Assembly (NCBI GenBank): GCA_963854835.1
Contig: OY978526.1
Location: 59,081,149-59,145,148, forward strand
Source: Megamerina dolium
Taxonomy: Eukaryota > Arthropoda > Insecta > Diptera > Megamerinidae
Direction of reading: 5' to 3'
Length of the DNA: 64,000 bases
Positions 34,441-49,095 of the stretch are shown piece after piece (position 1 is the first letter of the stretch; each line of letters begins with the position of its first letter). The notes under the pieces are model-generated. The model saw only the letters and a program-made list of their open reading frames with translations. It made no database searches and had not been told where the DNA came from. Position numbers and translations under genes: made by a program.

Positions 34441-35145
34441 AGGGGGTCCACCTGTGTGAGCGCGGTATTTCGAACGCTTTTTCAGGAATTTTCGTTAGGA
34501 GAACTAATTCGAAAATAAGAATAAGTTTTACGTTATTTTGAAGGTTTGTGCTTATATTTCAATAGTAAATTTTTCCAGTAGTGTAATCCGAAGGCTTGTA
34601 CTCATTAAGGGCGTTCAAAGTGACCCTTTCAAAATGAAATACCGAAATTGTGGGCAAGACTCCGCTCGAACCAGTTATCTAAAACGCAAAAAGTAAAAAA
34701 AATCTTATTTCTGTTTATATCGTTGAGGTACTGACGTAGGATTTTGACGAAATTTTAAAAATTGAAGAAATGGCAGTTGTTTTTATAAAAATTATTCGTT
34801 TTCATGCTTTTTTTCGATATAAAAACCCCTGTAAAATTGAAAAAAAAAAACCGCTACGTGGGTACCTTCAGTTATCTGTATTAATGAGTCTGTCAAAATT
34901 TCAAGTCAATCGGTTAAGTAGATTTTTTTTTAATCCTGCCCACAAAATTCAAAAATATGGTTTCGAGAAAAACGCTTTCAAAGTTTGGAAACACAACAAA
35001 ACTTTGTATTATAGACTCACATTTAATCTGCAATACCAGGACCATAAACATCCCATTCCTCATCCTGTAGAAGCTCTCGTTAAAGATGCGAAAAATTTAA
35101 AAAAAAAAATCGATTTTTCGAAAATTTTACACAGGTGAACCCTCT
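34441..35145. mobile_element. Candidate MITE with TAA duplication, about 705 bp
   Basis: The left end is AGGGGGTCCACCTGTGT and the complement of the right end is AGAGGGTTCACCTGTGT (15 of 17 match). TAA flanks both sides (34438-34440 and 35146-35148). A 3-bp TAA target suggests a non-autonomous PIF/Harbinger-type element, but the ends are not those of the element at 1195-13040. An open frame of 122 codons inside is not similar to any protein I know. Confidence 0.6.
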
Positions 35146-35148
35146 TAA

Positions 35149-36296
35149 GAAAAAAAAAATGTACCGGTCCACGCAACACTTAAGGAATTGTGTCATATTT
35201 CACCGGGTAAAAATTCATGATACCTGGATTGGGAAGTTTTAATGCTACAATCCACACGAGGGCTCTTTAGTGATATTATAATGACGAAAATACTTTTTTA
35301 ACAATTCAATTGTTGTTGTTTCATGTTGATTACAAGCATTATTTATTAAAAAAATTAACACATTCATATATGCACCTTTCACATTTGTTTACATTCCGGT
35401 TTTTAGCAGAGACCGCATATAATGATTATTTTTAAAAATTCAAATGAAAAAATCAACATTTTCTACATGTCGGTGAACATAGCTGAGTACATCAAAATGA
35501 TACTGATTAAACGCTGAATTGGAACCACTAAAAATTTTTATTTTTTGAGTATTACTTGAAAAAATTAAAATTAATTATTATTTTTAGATTTGTATTTTTT
35601 TAATCTTTTATAAAAATTATTGTTTGATTTAAATTTTTTTACTCCATCGAAAAAATTACTTTTCGTTTTTTATTTTATTATTCAAGAATAAAAATTATTT
35701 TCTGAGTTTTATTTTTTTGCTCAGGAAGAAAAATTATTTTTTGAATTTAATTTTTTTGTTCGGGAATAAAAATTAAATTTTTATTTTTATTTTTTCCCCC
35801 ATAAATAAAACTCAAAACATCATACAGCTTTGTGGTTGTGAGCATGGTGAAATTTTTGTTTGTTTGTTAATCTCGTCTGCCAATCAACAATAAAAAATAA
35901 AAAACAATAACAACATAAAGAACTGAGTAGATTTATTAACTACTATATCTGTATTGGAATATATACGTAATACACAAGTATATAGTTTCAACAACGTCGA
36001 ATTATAAAATTTTTCGGCCCATTTTGCATAATTGATTCTTAATAATTGAAATGTGATTAGAACATAAAATTAAATTGCAAATACTTTGGAGTTAAGTAAA
36101 ACTATGTTATTCAGAAGGAAAAATATGAACATTTTGCAATGTCTAGAAAACTATTATGTTTTTTAAGTTTTGGCCTTTATTTTCGGATTAAGCGCACGAT
36201 TTTACTCAAGAAATTACAATTACAATATATACCGAGAATAAGAAAATTTATTGAAATTATGTATTTGTGTATGGTATATTGTAAAACATACTAGAT
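35149..36296. other. Gap: AT-rich, no gene seen
   Basis: Includes a strand-asymmetric stretch (35530-35800) of repeated AAAATTATTTTTTGA-like phrases, about 60 bp apart. Nothing coding was recognised. Confidence 0.5.
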
Positions 36297-39200
36297 ACTT
36301 ACTTACTTACTTATGTGGCCATAACAACCGAATATCGATTTAGGCCGAAAATAACATGCTTCGCCAGCCATCTCTGTTCTTCGCTAGCTGACGCCAGTTA
36401 GAAATTCCAAGCGCCGTCAGGTTCTCCAGTACTTGGTCTTTCCACCGGAGGTTTGGTCTTCCTCTTCTGCGCCGTCCTCCAGCGGGTTCCGAATATAACG
36501 CCATCTTAGCTGGAGCGTGTTCTTCCATTCGCTCGACATGACCTAGCCAGCGCAGCCGCTGGATTTTGATGCGCTTTACTATGTCAATATCGGCATACAG
36601 CTCGTACAGCTCATGGTTGTACCTTATTCGGTACTCGCCACCAACGCAAATAGGTCCAAAGATCTTGCGTAGGACTTTTCTCTCGAAAACTCCAAGCATT
36701 CGCTCATCCGAGGTGGAAATTGTCTAGGCTTCAGCGCCATATGTTAGGACAGGAATGATCAGAGGCTTGTAGAGTGTAGTTTTCGTTCTTCGAGAGCCGA
36801 CCCGACTTCTCAATTGCTTACTTAGCCCAAAGTAGCACCTGTTTGCAAGAGTGATCCTTTGTAATATCTCCAGACTGACGTCATTACAGTTGTTGATGCT
36901 GGTTCCAGGATAGACAAAGCCCTTGCTACTTCAAAATCGTAGTGCCTTACTACTTTAAAAGCGTAGTTGTCAATAGTGGCGTGCTGTCCAAGACGCCGGG
37001 ACTCTTTGTTTATTGACACTAGATACTTCGTCTTACCCTCGTTCACCGTGAGACCCATCCGACGCGACTCTCTTTCCAACTCTGAGAATGCTGCACTGAC
37101 TGCTCGCGTGTTCATGCCGATTATGTCAATATCGTCGGTATACGCTAACAGCATGACACTTTTGTTGAAGATAGTGCCATTATGTCATAGATCAGCAGCT
37201 CGTATTATTTTCTCCATAATAAGATTGAAGAAGTCTCACGATAACGAATCATCTTTCTGAAACTCCGTTCGATATTAAAAGGCGGGAAGAGGTTCTTCCT
37301 AATTTTCACTGCACAACGGCAGATACACGGTATCATTCTGAACTCAGACATAGTTGTGTGGAGGTAATCCCTTATCGGACTGTCGAAAGCGGCTTTATTA
37401 TCAACAAACAGATGGTTTGTGTCGATCTGTTTTTCTTGGGTATTCTCCAGGATTTAGCGCAGTGTGAAAATTTGGTCAATGGTGGATTTACCAGGTCTGA
37501 AGCCACACTGATACGGTCCAATCAGGTTGCTGAGCATAGGCTTCAACCTTTCACAACCTTTCAACCTTTCACACAGAGAACACTGAGCCTCCAATCATCA
37601 GGCATGCTTTCACCCGACCATATTCTGCTCATGAGCTGGTGCATGCAAGCGAGCAGCTCATGGCCTCCGCTCTTAAACAACTCGGCAGGCAGGCCATCAG
37701 CACCTGCAGCTTTGTTGTTTTTCAGCCTTGAAATTGCCGTTTCAACCTCGTCATAGTCGGGTGGTGGAACATCAACACCATCATCTGTAATTGGGGTTAT
37801 CGGGCAATCTCCTCCATTGGCGGAATTGTTCGTAGCATCGCCATTCAGTAACGTGGAGAAATGTTTCCTCCATAGGCTCAGTACACTTTGGACATCTGTA
37901 ACCAGATTCCCATTTCCATCACGACAAGAAGAGGCTCCGGGATTTAAACCGCCACTTAGGCGCTTGATCTTTTCGAAGAATTTTCGAGTCTTATTCTTGT
38001 CGGTACACATCTCTATCTCCTCACACTCGCGTCTTTCTTGTTCTCTTTTCTTGCTCCTGAAAGACGTTTCTCTGAACTCTTGTTCTCTCTGTAACGCTCC
38101 TTAACAGCTCGCGTTGCGCCTGCACCCAGAGTTTTTCTGTAGACAGCGTCTTTCTCTGCGCTAGCGTCGCGATACTCTTGATCATACCACTCATTCCTCA
38201 GAGGCCGGTAGTAACCGAATACCTCCTCAGCAGTAGTCATGGAGTGGGATATATGTGTCCACCGTGCGCATGTATCATCACGTGAGGGAGTGTTCTGCAT
38301 AATCAGATCCGATAGTCGAGTGGCAAATGCAATTGCTGTCTCTGGTGATCGCAGCTAACTGACGTCGAGCTTTCTCTGTGTGGGACTTCTCTTGTTATTT
38401 GCAACACATAAACGTGTGCGTACTGTAGCTGCAAAAAGGTAGTGATCCGAGTCGATGTTGGCACCACGGATCGATTTCACGTCCATCACACTGGAAGCAT
38501 GCCTTCCGTCAATCACCACATGATCAATTTGATTTCTTGTACGGTGATCTGGAGACAGCCATGTCGCTTTATGGATATCGAGATGCTGAAATCTTGTACC
38601 ACCAATTACCATGTTTCGCGCTGCGGCGAAGTCGATCAGCCTCATTCCGTTATCGGAGGTGTTCTGGTGGAGGCTGAAATTTCCGACAGTTGGCCCAAAG
38701 GTGCCTTCCTTGCCCACCCTGGCATTAAAGTCGCCAAGCACGATTTTGATATCGTGGCGGGGGCAGCGGTCATAAGCTTCTTCGAGGCGCTGAAACAAGC
38801 TCTCCTTGGTCACATTGTCCTTTTCATCCGTCGGATGAGAAGGATGTGCCGTGTGGGCACATATAAGGCTGATGTTGAAGAATTTTGCCTTGATGCGGAT
38901 TGTGACCAGGCGCTCGTTCACACAGGAGTGTAATGTTAGACAAGATGTCGTAGTATCTTACTGACCAAAAATTCAAGTCCTAATTCGTGCCTTTCAGCAT
39001 GGCAACTGTAGTAGATGTCACAGGACGCTCTTTTGGATCAGCCCTGTCCTGTCCATCGCATTTCCTGGAGAGCGGTGATGTCAGCTCTGTATTTTTTGAG
39101 AACGTCAACCAGCTGGATAGAGGCATCCTCCTTATAAAGGGACCGGACATTCCAAATGCATATCCGTAAATCATTGTCCTTTTTTCGTTTGCGAGGGTCA

Positions 39201-39599
39201 TCAACAAAAGCGGTAGTCCTTATCCGAGGCATTGCTGTTTTTTTTTTTCATTGGGGGGATTTTTTATGTGGCGGGTCCCAAACCCAATGCACAACCTCTA
39301 ACCGAGGAGATTTTCGCCACTCACTTCAGCCGCCTCCCAGCGGGTGCCAGGAGGACGTTGCCCGGTGTTTGCCACGTGGAGGGCCCCCATTAATAATAAT
39401 GAAGGCGCCATCACATAGTAAGCAGAGCAAGCTACATGACTAACCCTCATTAACAAATAAAGGTATCATCACATAGCGCTCAGATCAAACTACATGACAG
39501 CCAGTGAGTTGACTTGCGATGAGTTCAACAAGGATTGAGCTAGCCCCACCCGGTTGAGGCAGTTAGACACGTTACCTTGCGAAAACACCACCAGACCAC
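36297..39599 (-). mobile_element. RTE-clade LINE, copy 2, near full length
   Basis: It has the same 3' (AAGT)n tail and the same 5' limit as copy 1. High similarity to copy 1 is obvious by eye. A deletion of about 95 bp near 37555-37575 comes with a small expansion of CAACCTTTCACA, and there are further frameshifts. No matching target duplication was found: the left flank CATACTAGAT and the right flank CACACCAGCG differ. The insertion may have been rearranged, or the right end may lie in a gypsy-like fragment it entered or recombined with. Confidence 0.85.
36340..39232 (-). pseudogene. RTE polyprotein of copy 2, multiply broken
   Basis: The endonuclease begins MPRIRTTAFVDDPRKRKK (39232) and includes LGDFNARVGKEG and SDHYLFAATVR. 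The 38355-38921 frame crosses the place where copy 1 is shifted. The linker and RT start (38010-37561) end at the 95-bp deletion. YADD is changed to YTDD (LLAYTDDIDIIG near 37140). The C-terminal GRRRRGRPNLRWKDQV end is intact (36699-36340). Several frames, none complete, so the protein cannot be made. Confidence 0.85.
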
Positions 39600-39604
39600 C
39601 ACAC

Positions 39605-40490
39605 CAGCGTATCCAATACCTAGTCAAAAGTTAGTCTATGAAATATGTGGCATGATCTTCCAGACTACAGATGAAAAAGTGATAGCATATTACAGTATAA
39701 TCGTGTCCAAGCCAGAAAAAACTACTGTATCACTCGAAGAGATTGCTCGAAATATAACAATCATTCTATCTATGAACTGACCACGCAGTACTAAGAAGGT
39801 TATTACAATTGATTGCTGGATTGAACGGCTGCAAAGTTATGACTTTACAATAGAGCATCATAAGTGAGGATATCATGGTAACGCATATGATCTATTTCGT
39901 CGTCCATGCAAAATGGAGTGTAAGCACTGTTCTCGAGTAGAAAGCACGGAGCACATTGTCTACATACGACTTTTGAATATCTTGCCGAAAGAGTCGTAGA
40001 CCGCTGAAGGACTACAAGAAGATCAGTGGAAAAACCCGTATCTCATAAAGAAAATGGAGCAAAGTGTACGTACAGATTGGCAAAATATAGCTAATGAAAG
40101 TCCAACAACAAAGGCATACTGGGCGCAATGCAAAGCATACAATTGTGAAATGGATGTTTATTTCGAATATGAATAACCGAAGTGATATCATTTGGGCACT
40201 ACCAAAACCATTTTATTAAATTGGATGCCATCACAACGTCGCTTTTGGATTCGGAAGAGTGAACAATATGCAATGGCCAAAGACTTCGCTAAGAAAAGTC
40301 AAGGGAAAATACACCAATACACCGTAGATACTCCATTTGAGCGAATTGTTATGGATGTATACGGACCATTTCTTACAAACAATGCAGAGAACAAGTATGC
40401 TCTCGCTGTTATGTAAATGGTCTGAAGTATACGCCACTTCAAATCAAGAAGCTAGTACAGTTGCCGACCGTTGCAGTTCATCAACCAATA
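39605..40490 (+). pseudogene. Ty3/gypsy-like retroelement fragment (RNase H to integrase), decayed
   Basis: An old LTR-retroelement piece of the Metaviridae type. Plus-strand frames give an RNase H-like segment with KVIAYYS and a WIERLQSYDFTIEHHK-type end (about 39810-39865). A CxxC-HC zinc-binding stretch follows (about 39910-39960), then an integrase-core start, TPFERIVMDVYGPF (about 40330-40370), with the usual D of the core. Stops, frameshifts and internal deletions run throughout. No LTRs were recognised. It is an inert remnant. Confidence 0.75.
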
Positions 40491-41808
40491 GATTACTCGT
40501 TTTGGTATACCGAATTTATTTGTACATCTTAATAATTTCGTCTACTAAATTATGTAGTTTTATGATGTTTTAAAGGTATAACATTATATCATAAAATTCG
40601 TTACATATGTACTCCACTTTGTATCCCCAATTCTGGGAATAAAAGTTTTGGAATCATCTGTAACGAAGTCATAGTTAAGGCATCGATGAATGCTATTTGT
40701 ATTGTTTCCTTTGCTCTTATCAGTCAACCTCACCCATATATGCTGATAACTTTCGATAAAGTAGCTGCATTCTTTTGCAAAAGAACACCAATTCGCATTT
40801 AATTTCCCTTTTACTTGAATATAATTTCCCTTTAGTTACTTAGCAACACTGGTGGTATATATGGTTGTTCGTGAAATTTATAAATTTTATATATTTATAA
40901 ATTTATTAAAAACAATTCTGCGGAATCTGTGGTAAATATATACGTTTATTTAAAATAAATTTTTATTTGCACTTGCTTTATTTTCCTTTTTTTGTTTATA
41001 TTTACAATAATTTGACGTGTTGGTGAAATTTCCCAAGCACATTCCAGTAGTCAATTCACAATAGTGCTGTTTTTTTACTTTCCAACACTATAACTCAAGT
41101 CGATTAAAATATAAGCCAGTTCAATTCAACTCGGTTAAAATAGACGATGTCGCTTATTTTTGTTGCTGCTTTGCATGCAGTTCGGCAAATAAGTCAGTGC
41201 ATGCTCATGTTTTGAGCAGTGTATGCTCAAAACATCCTATATCAAACTGCTCGCATTTTTCCTCACATATATGTATGTACATAAATGCAGTACCTACTTG
41301 CATGACATGTATGAATTATTGCAGAAATTTTATGAAGGCATAATACTAACTTAAAATAATATTGGAAGGAACCAGATGTTGTGGTTACAAAATATACGAA
41401 ATTGAAGTAGATTGTGTACAATGTTATATGTAATTGATGAAGCATAGGAACCACCAATGTTATTTAGGTAGTATGTATCGTTTTATAATTGGCAACCTTG
41501 TGAAGTGACTTTTACGCAATTGAGAACAGACTTTTGATGGATAAATTGCGCTTTACGTCCGGAGTTAGATGGAATCTTAATCGTGGCGGATTACGAATAC
41601 TGTATTTTTCATTTGAAGTCATTAATTTTTTCATATGCTCATATGTATGTATGTATCGTGTGAGTTAGGTATTCATACATAAGTTAATTATACTTTTTGA
41701 TCATCATTGATGTGTGCAAGTATAAATTCATTTAGTAAATGTATACGAATATCTACAATATATGCATAATAATATTAATAGAAGTATTTAAAAATTCTCG
41801 AAATTCTC
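40491..41808. other. Gap: AT-rich, no gene seen
   Basis: No coding frame or element end was recognised. Confidence 0.5.
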
Positions 41809-44017
<2,209 letters not shown>

Positions 44018-44031
44018 CCGACTGTAAGGTG
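44018..44031 (+). repeat. Terminal piece of repeat copy D
   Basis: GCCGACTGTAAGGTGA, the conserved end of the family, directly follows the mariner segment. Confidence 0.7.
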
Positions 44032-45278
44032 ATTATTTTATTTTCAGTTCGTTCGCACATTAGTCAACATGGATACGCCCGCCTTATCTTCCCTCTTTAA
44101 TATACGTCATTGTGCGTGCGTGTATCTATGTTTGTGTGTTTGTGCTTGTTTTGGTTTTAAGTGTGCTTAGTGTAGCAAATGTGTCATTAGACATGTTTCA
44201 AGCCCTTTTGGCATGCACAAATAATTATAATTTAATACGCTTGCTTTTTTCACTAATACATAATTTCCAAATACACACACTCTCACACGCACTGTTTGTT
44301 CCTTCGATGTGAACTGTGCAAAAGACAACGTACCCACCGAGTACCGAGTGCCGAGTGCATGCAGTCATTGTGTCGACAGTCATGAGGGTAAATTGAGTCG
44401 AGTGTCATATTTCGTTCAAATGAATGCAAGCAACCCCATATTGCAGCATTTCGTAAGTCCATACTACTAACATACGTGTATGTATGCGTATGAATATTAT
44501 ACAATACAATACCACAATATGTATTTAAATAACCATAGGTACTCGTTTGTATGAATGCTTATGATGATTTTTCATCTTTGGTTGATTCCCGTTATCATCG
44601 TTGTACATATCATGATCGTTTTTGTTTGTAATTTTATCGTTTTTCATTATTGTTGATGTTGTTATTGTTTTACTTAATGACACGCATTTCTCAGATGTAT
44701 GTGTATGTCATTCTTATAACTTGGGTATGTTCGCTCTAATTGTCGGTAATTAATGCTTAAAAAAGAGGGTGATTAAAAGTTGCATTTGTACGTTCTTATA
44801 CTTCTAAGGTAAATTTTGTGTTTTTAATTGAATAAATTTGAGAGTCAGTTTCATCCAATGTTTGAAAGTAATAATTTATTAAATAGCAACACGAAGGAAA
44901 AATAAATTAATCACTACATCACCCCATCTGACAAATTGTATAAACATTTCCTAAAAATAGGACCTGCAAATCAGATGTGAAGAAAAAACCAAATTCATCA
45001 AGAAGTATAAATCTGTGCTTCGATAAGATACAAAATAACTTCTCACTCCTTCATTTTTCGTTAAGAGCTCATAGAAGCAATCCTAGTTGAGAAATTGTTA
45101 TATGAAATAGAAGCAATTACTTTTAGTTTATTATTTGATTAATTTTAGAGTAAATTGAGAACGTGCTTTTAGAAGTAGTTGCTTAGTTTCTTCACTATTA
45201 GGAGTCAAAATTCCGAAGACTATTAAAAAAAAAACAGGAAACAAAATTGAAATTCAAATAAAAAATAAATTATTTGTT
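44032..45278. other. Gap: AT-rich, no gene seen
   Basis: No coding frame or element end was recognised. Confidence 0.5.
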
Positions 45279-46178
45279 ACTTACTTACTTACTTACGTGG
45301 CCATTATGATCGAAAATCGATTTAGGCCGAATATAGCATGCTTCGCCTGCCACCTCGACAGCTGACGCCAAATAGAGATTCCAAGAGCTGACAAGTTCTC
45401 CAGTACTTGGTCTTTCCACCGGAGGTTGGGTTTGCCTTTTCAGCGTCGTCCACCAACGGGTTCCCGATATAACACCTTCTTAGCCGGAGTGTGTTCATTC
45501 ATTCGCTCGACATGATCTAGCCAGCGCAGCCGCTGAATTTTAATGCGCTTTTCAATATCGGTTGTACCTTATTCGATACTCACCATCAACGCAAGTAGGG
45601 CCAAAGATCTTGCGTAGGACTTTTCTCTCGAAAACTCCGAGCATTCTCTCATCTGAGGTGGAAATTGTCCTAGCTGTCCTAGCCTGTAAGGACAGGCATG
45701 ATGAGAGACTTGCAGAGTGTGATTTTCGTTTCTCGATGGAGGACTCCACTTCTCAATAGCTTACATAGCCCAAAGTAGCACCCGAGTGACCCTTCGCAAT
45801 ATCTTTTTTTTTGTTTTTGTTAAATAAGCTTTTTTATTGAATCTTTCTAAAATACTTAGAAACTAACAATAAGTATTCAAATCTTACAAACTAACAATAT
45901 CTCCAGACTGACGCCATTACTGGTGTTAATGCTGGTTCCAAGATAGATAAAGTCCTTCACTACTTCAAAAGCGTAGTCATCAACAGTGCCGTGCTGCCCA
46001 AGACGACGGAACTCTTTGCTTGCTAACACTAGGTATTTCGTCTTGCCCTCGATTATGTCAATGTCATCGGCATACGCCAACAGCATAATTCTTTTGTTGA
46101 AGATAGTGATATTATTTCGTAGATAAGCAGCTCGTATTGTTTTCACCATAATAAGATTGAAGAAGCCGCACGATTTAA
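45279..46178 (-). mobile_element. RTE-clade LINE, copy 3, 5'-truncated and old
   Basis: It starts at the 3' (AAGT)n tail and GGCCACGTAAG, and covers the RT C-terminal region with many substitutions and deletions against copies 1 and 2: GVFERKVLRKIFGP near 45640, and YADDIDII near 46070. It ends near 46178, at the place matching 3695 in copy 1. A Jockey tail interrupts it at 45805-45894. The greater divergence shows that this family has been active over a long time. Confidence 0.85.
45805..45894 (-). mobile_element. Severely 5'-truncated Jockey tail inside RTE copy 3
   Basis: 90 bp resembling 1262-1345, the 3' end of the Jockey element (T-run, then TTATTGAATCT, CTAACAATAAGT, CAAATCTTA). It is flanked by the 8-bp duplication CAATATCT at 45797-45804 and 45895-45902. 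It is a classic abortive LINE insertion. Confidence 0.85.
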
Positions 46179-46399
46179 TAGAGCTTCGATTTAGCTTATC
46201 TGTTGAAATCAGACTGTTGACTACTAATATTAACGAAACCCTGCAGCTGCTCCTAAAAGCATATTTTCCGGGTTGTTCAAAGCTGAATATGAATTGTCGT
46301 TTACATTGTCTTTTAACGCCTGAGATCGTACAGGGTGACGTTATTCCTACCATGATTGTATACCATAGCTTCGTTTCGCATTGTTGATGTGGTCGTAAC

Positions 46400-47030
46400 T
46401 ATGGAACCTACACATTAACTCATGTGTGAATAAGACTAATGGAGTACTAGGTTTTTTAAAGGGATGGTCTAAGTAGTTTAACGATTCTTATGTGTCTAAG
46501 ACCCTTTATATTTCACTCGTTCGTCCAATTCTGGAATATGCCTCTGTTGTCTGGAATACGCAATATAATTGCTATATCGAGGTTCTTGAATCGGTTCAGA
46601 AGCAGTTTTTGCGGTTTGCTTTGAGGTCCTTGACGTGAATTCTGCAGTCAGTCTTCCTCCCTACGAACATCCCTTAAAATTGTTGCAATTACCCACACTT
46701 AAAACTAGAAGTGTATTGTTAAATGTTTGCGTTGTCGTAAAGTTAATTTATGGTGAAGTTGTGTCTCCTTCTTTACTTAACGATATTAGCTTATCTGTCC
46801 CTAATCTTCCATCTCAGAATTTTTATCCTATAAAATTAAATCTTTGTTTGTCCACAGTATGTATAAGGATTATAATAATTTTTATTAAGTTGTTGATTAT
46901 TCTTTGTCGCATTATATCTTTAAAAGTTGTTTGTTGTCTTGTTTCTATTGATATTCTAATTATATTTATTTTTGTATAACTGTTGTAAATCATATATGTA
47001 AAAAAACAAGGAAACGACTTCACTGTTCAC
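46400..47030 (+). pseudogene. CR1/Jockey-type LINE 3' fragment
   Basis: The plus strand reads VNKTNGVLGFLKGW, YVSKTLYISLVRPILEYASVVW (46490-46550) and IEVLESVQKQFLRFAL (46575-46625), the thumb and C-terminal segment of a non-LTR reverse transcriptase. SLPPYEHPLKLLQLPTLKTR and ISLSVPNLPSQNFYPIKLN follow. A frameshift lies near 46630. The clade is not certain. The unexplained DNA between 46179 and 46400 may belong to it or to another element. Confidence 0.7.
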
Positions 47031-48929
47031 CCAAACCACCTCAAAGTGGTCTCCAAAAATTTAGTACATTAGAGGGATTCAAGCAGAGTAATTTTGTTTA
47101 TCTGCTTGTGTAAAGTAATCTAGACTTTTTCTTCGAATAAACGTGTCAAATTTGTCAAACTATATACCATTCATTCTATATAAGTTCATTCGCGTTTGCG
47201 AAAATAAGTTGGAAGTAAAATTATATAAAGAACTACTTAAAAAATGCTTAAAAGTTTGTATTTGCATTTTATTTTAATAATTTAAAGGAAATATTAAGGT
47301 GCGATAGAATATTTCTCTTCTTGTGAAGGAGAAGAAAGGAAAAAAAGACTAATGCCATGAAATGTGGTTTTATGCGTTACCATAGTTCTAATCGTTTACT
47401 TTTACCAAAAATTTACCGTACCTTTGCTCATGTTTGAAGTTTGCGTCATATATCTTCTAGAAGGACTTACAAATTCGTTCTACAAAGCTGAAATTTCAGG
47501 GCGATGTAATAAATCATATTAAAACTTGGGCTTCAAACTGCACAGACCGGTTAGGCCTAAAGCCAGAAGTTTTTTTGGGAATCATGAAAAATAAACCAAG
47601 ATGAACCGGTAATCGCAAACCAATTTTTTATTTACTATGTTATACTATGTATAACATGAACACATATAAATCGTATTATCTGGTAAAATTTTCTATGGCC
47701 AAAACAAGAATTCGTTTTCATAATTAGTATATATTTGTATTTTATGATTATTATAAAAGTTAACGACCATAGTATAAAGCACTTATACATATATTGTTAT
47801 ATTCTTTATGTTTGTAAGAAAAAAATATCACGTTTTATAATCGTAATAAAAAGTTTCATTTCCTAATTTTCTTGCATCCTTTACTTCTTATATACTTTAC
47901 TATTTAAATACATCACTATTATATTGTATATCGTATGAATACAATCTTACAATATATCAAAAGTAAGTTTCTTTGCAAAAAGTAATATCTTTTTTTACAT
48001 GTAAACCATGTCATTCACTTAGATCATCCTAATCATCATTATCATCATCAATCCTTTCTTATCCTTCCTCTTCCTTGAAATTTTCATTTTCTGTTCAACT
48101 TCTTCATGTCCTCAAACCACTGTAAAAATTCATAAATCTATTTAAAATCAATAAAGCACACATTTTGCAAAAGTGTGAAAATGACTTTTCTACTACATTG
48201 TCATTATATACGTTATGTTTCTTAAGGCAAAGCACTATAAAGGAACACCCCATATTCACACATAAAATGTTACCTTACGAATTGTTGCTTACTACTTTAT
48301 TTCTTAAGGGATGATTTTATACCATTAATCCATTTTAAAGGATATGAATATTTAATTTGTACTTTTTTGCAGTCTTATTTTATTTGGGATTCTCGCGTGC
48401 ACAATTCAATTTCAATTCAGCTACAGTAACAAGAAAAAAACAGAAGTATTCAAAATTACAATTTGGGTTGGCAGTCATTGCACCATGAATGCCATCCAGT
48501 CTTCATGTAGCAAATGCTGGAAATGGTGAGGGCGTTTGAAACATGTTTTCTTGTTCGCTAAAACAATTAAAAGAAAAACTGTGATATAATTTTATTTAAA
48601 ATAAAGTCAATTAAAAGCAGAATAAAATTTCATGATTTATAAATGTACTTTGACGAAATAAACGTGCTATAAATCCGTTTAGAACAATCAGATTCTCCAA
48701 CAAATGATGGAGTTCTTTCTCGCTTCTGGGATTAAATCCACAATGTAGTCGCGAGAGTCTGAGCTTTATATATGAGAAGTGGAAAAACTTTTAAAACTGG
48801 GCTACATTATAAATATTAACAAAACCGCCAAGCAGATTACTGATCGGGAAAATAAAGTTCCTTGGAGTGGTTAATTTGTGATATATTTTTATTCTATGAT
48901 TCTTCTATTGTTACCTTCTTTGGAAGTGG
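47031..48929. other. Gap: AT-rich, no gene seen
   Basis: No coding frame or element end was recognised. Confidence 0.5.
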
Positions 48930-49095
48930 TGAGAAATTGTATTACTGCCGACATTTTTTTCCTTGCTTCTCTTTGGTTCAAAGTATTTCTTGGAGAATAA
49001 CTTCTCTATGAAATGTAGTATTGCGCCTATATTCCCGAGCCTGATTGCTCCATTAGTTAGTAGATGTTAACCTAGGTGTCTCTTTCGTTTTTGAA

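Noticed and set aside
34770..35138. 122-codon frame inside the candidate MITE
   Set aside because: Lysine-rich from A-runs and overlapping the inverted end. No resemblance to a transposase.
46179..46400. Segment between RTE copy 3 and the LINE 3' fragment as a gene
   Set aside because: Frames on both strands are short and match nothing I know. It is left undefined.
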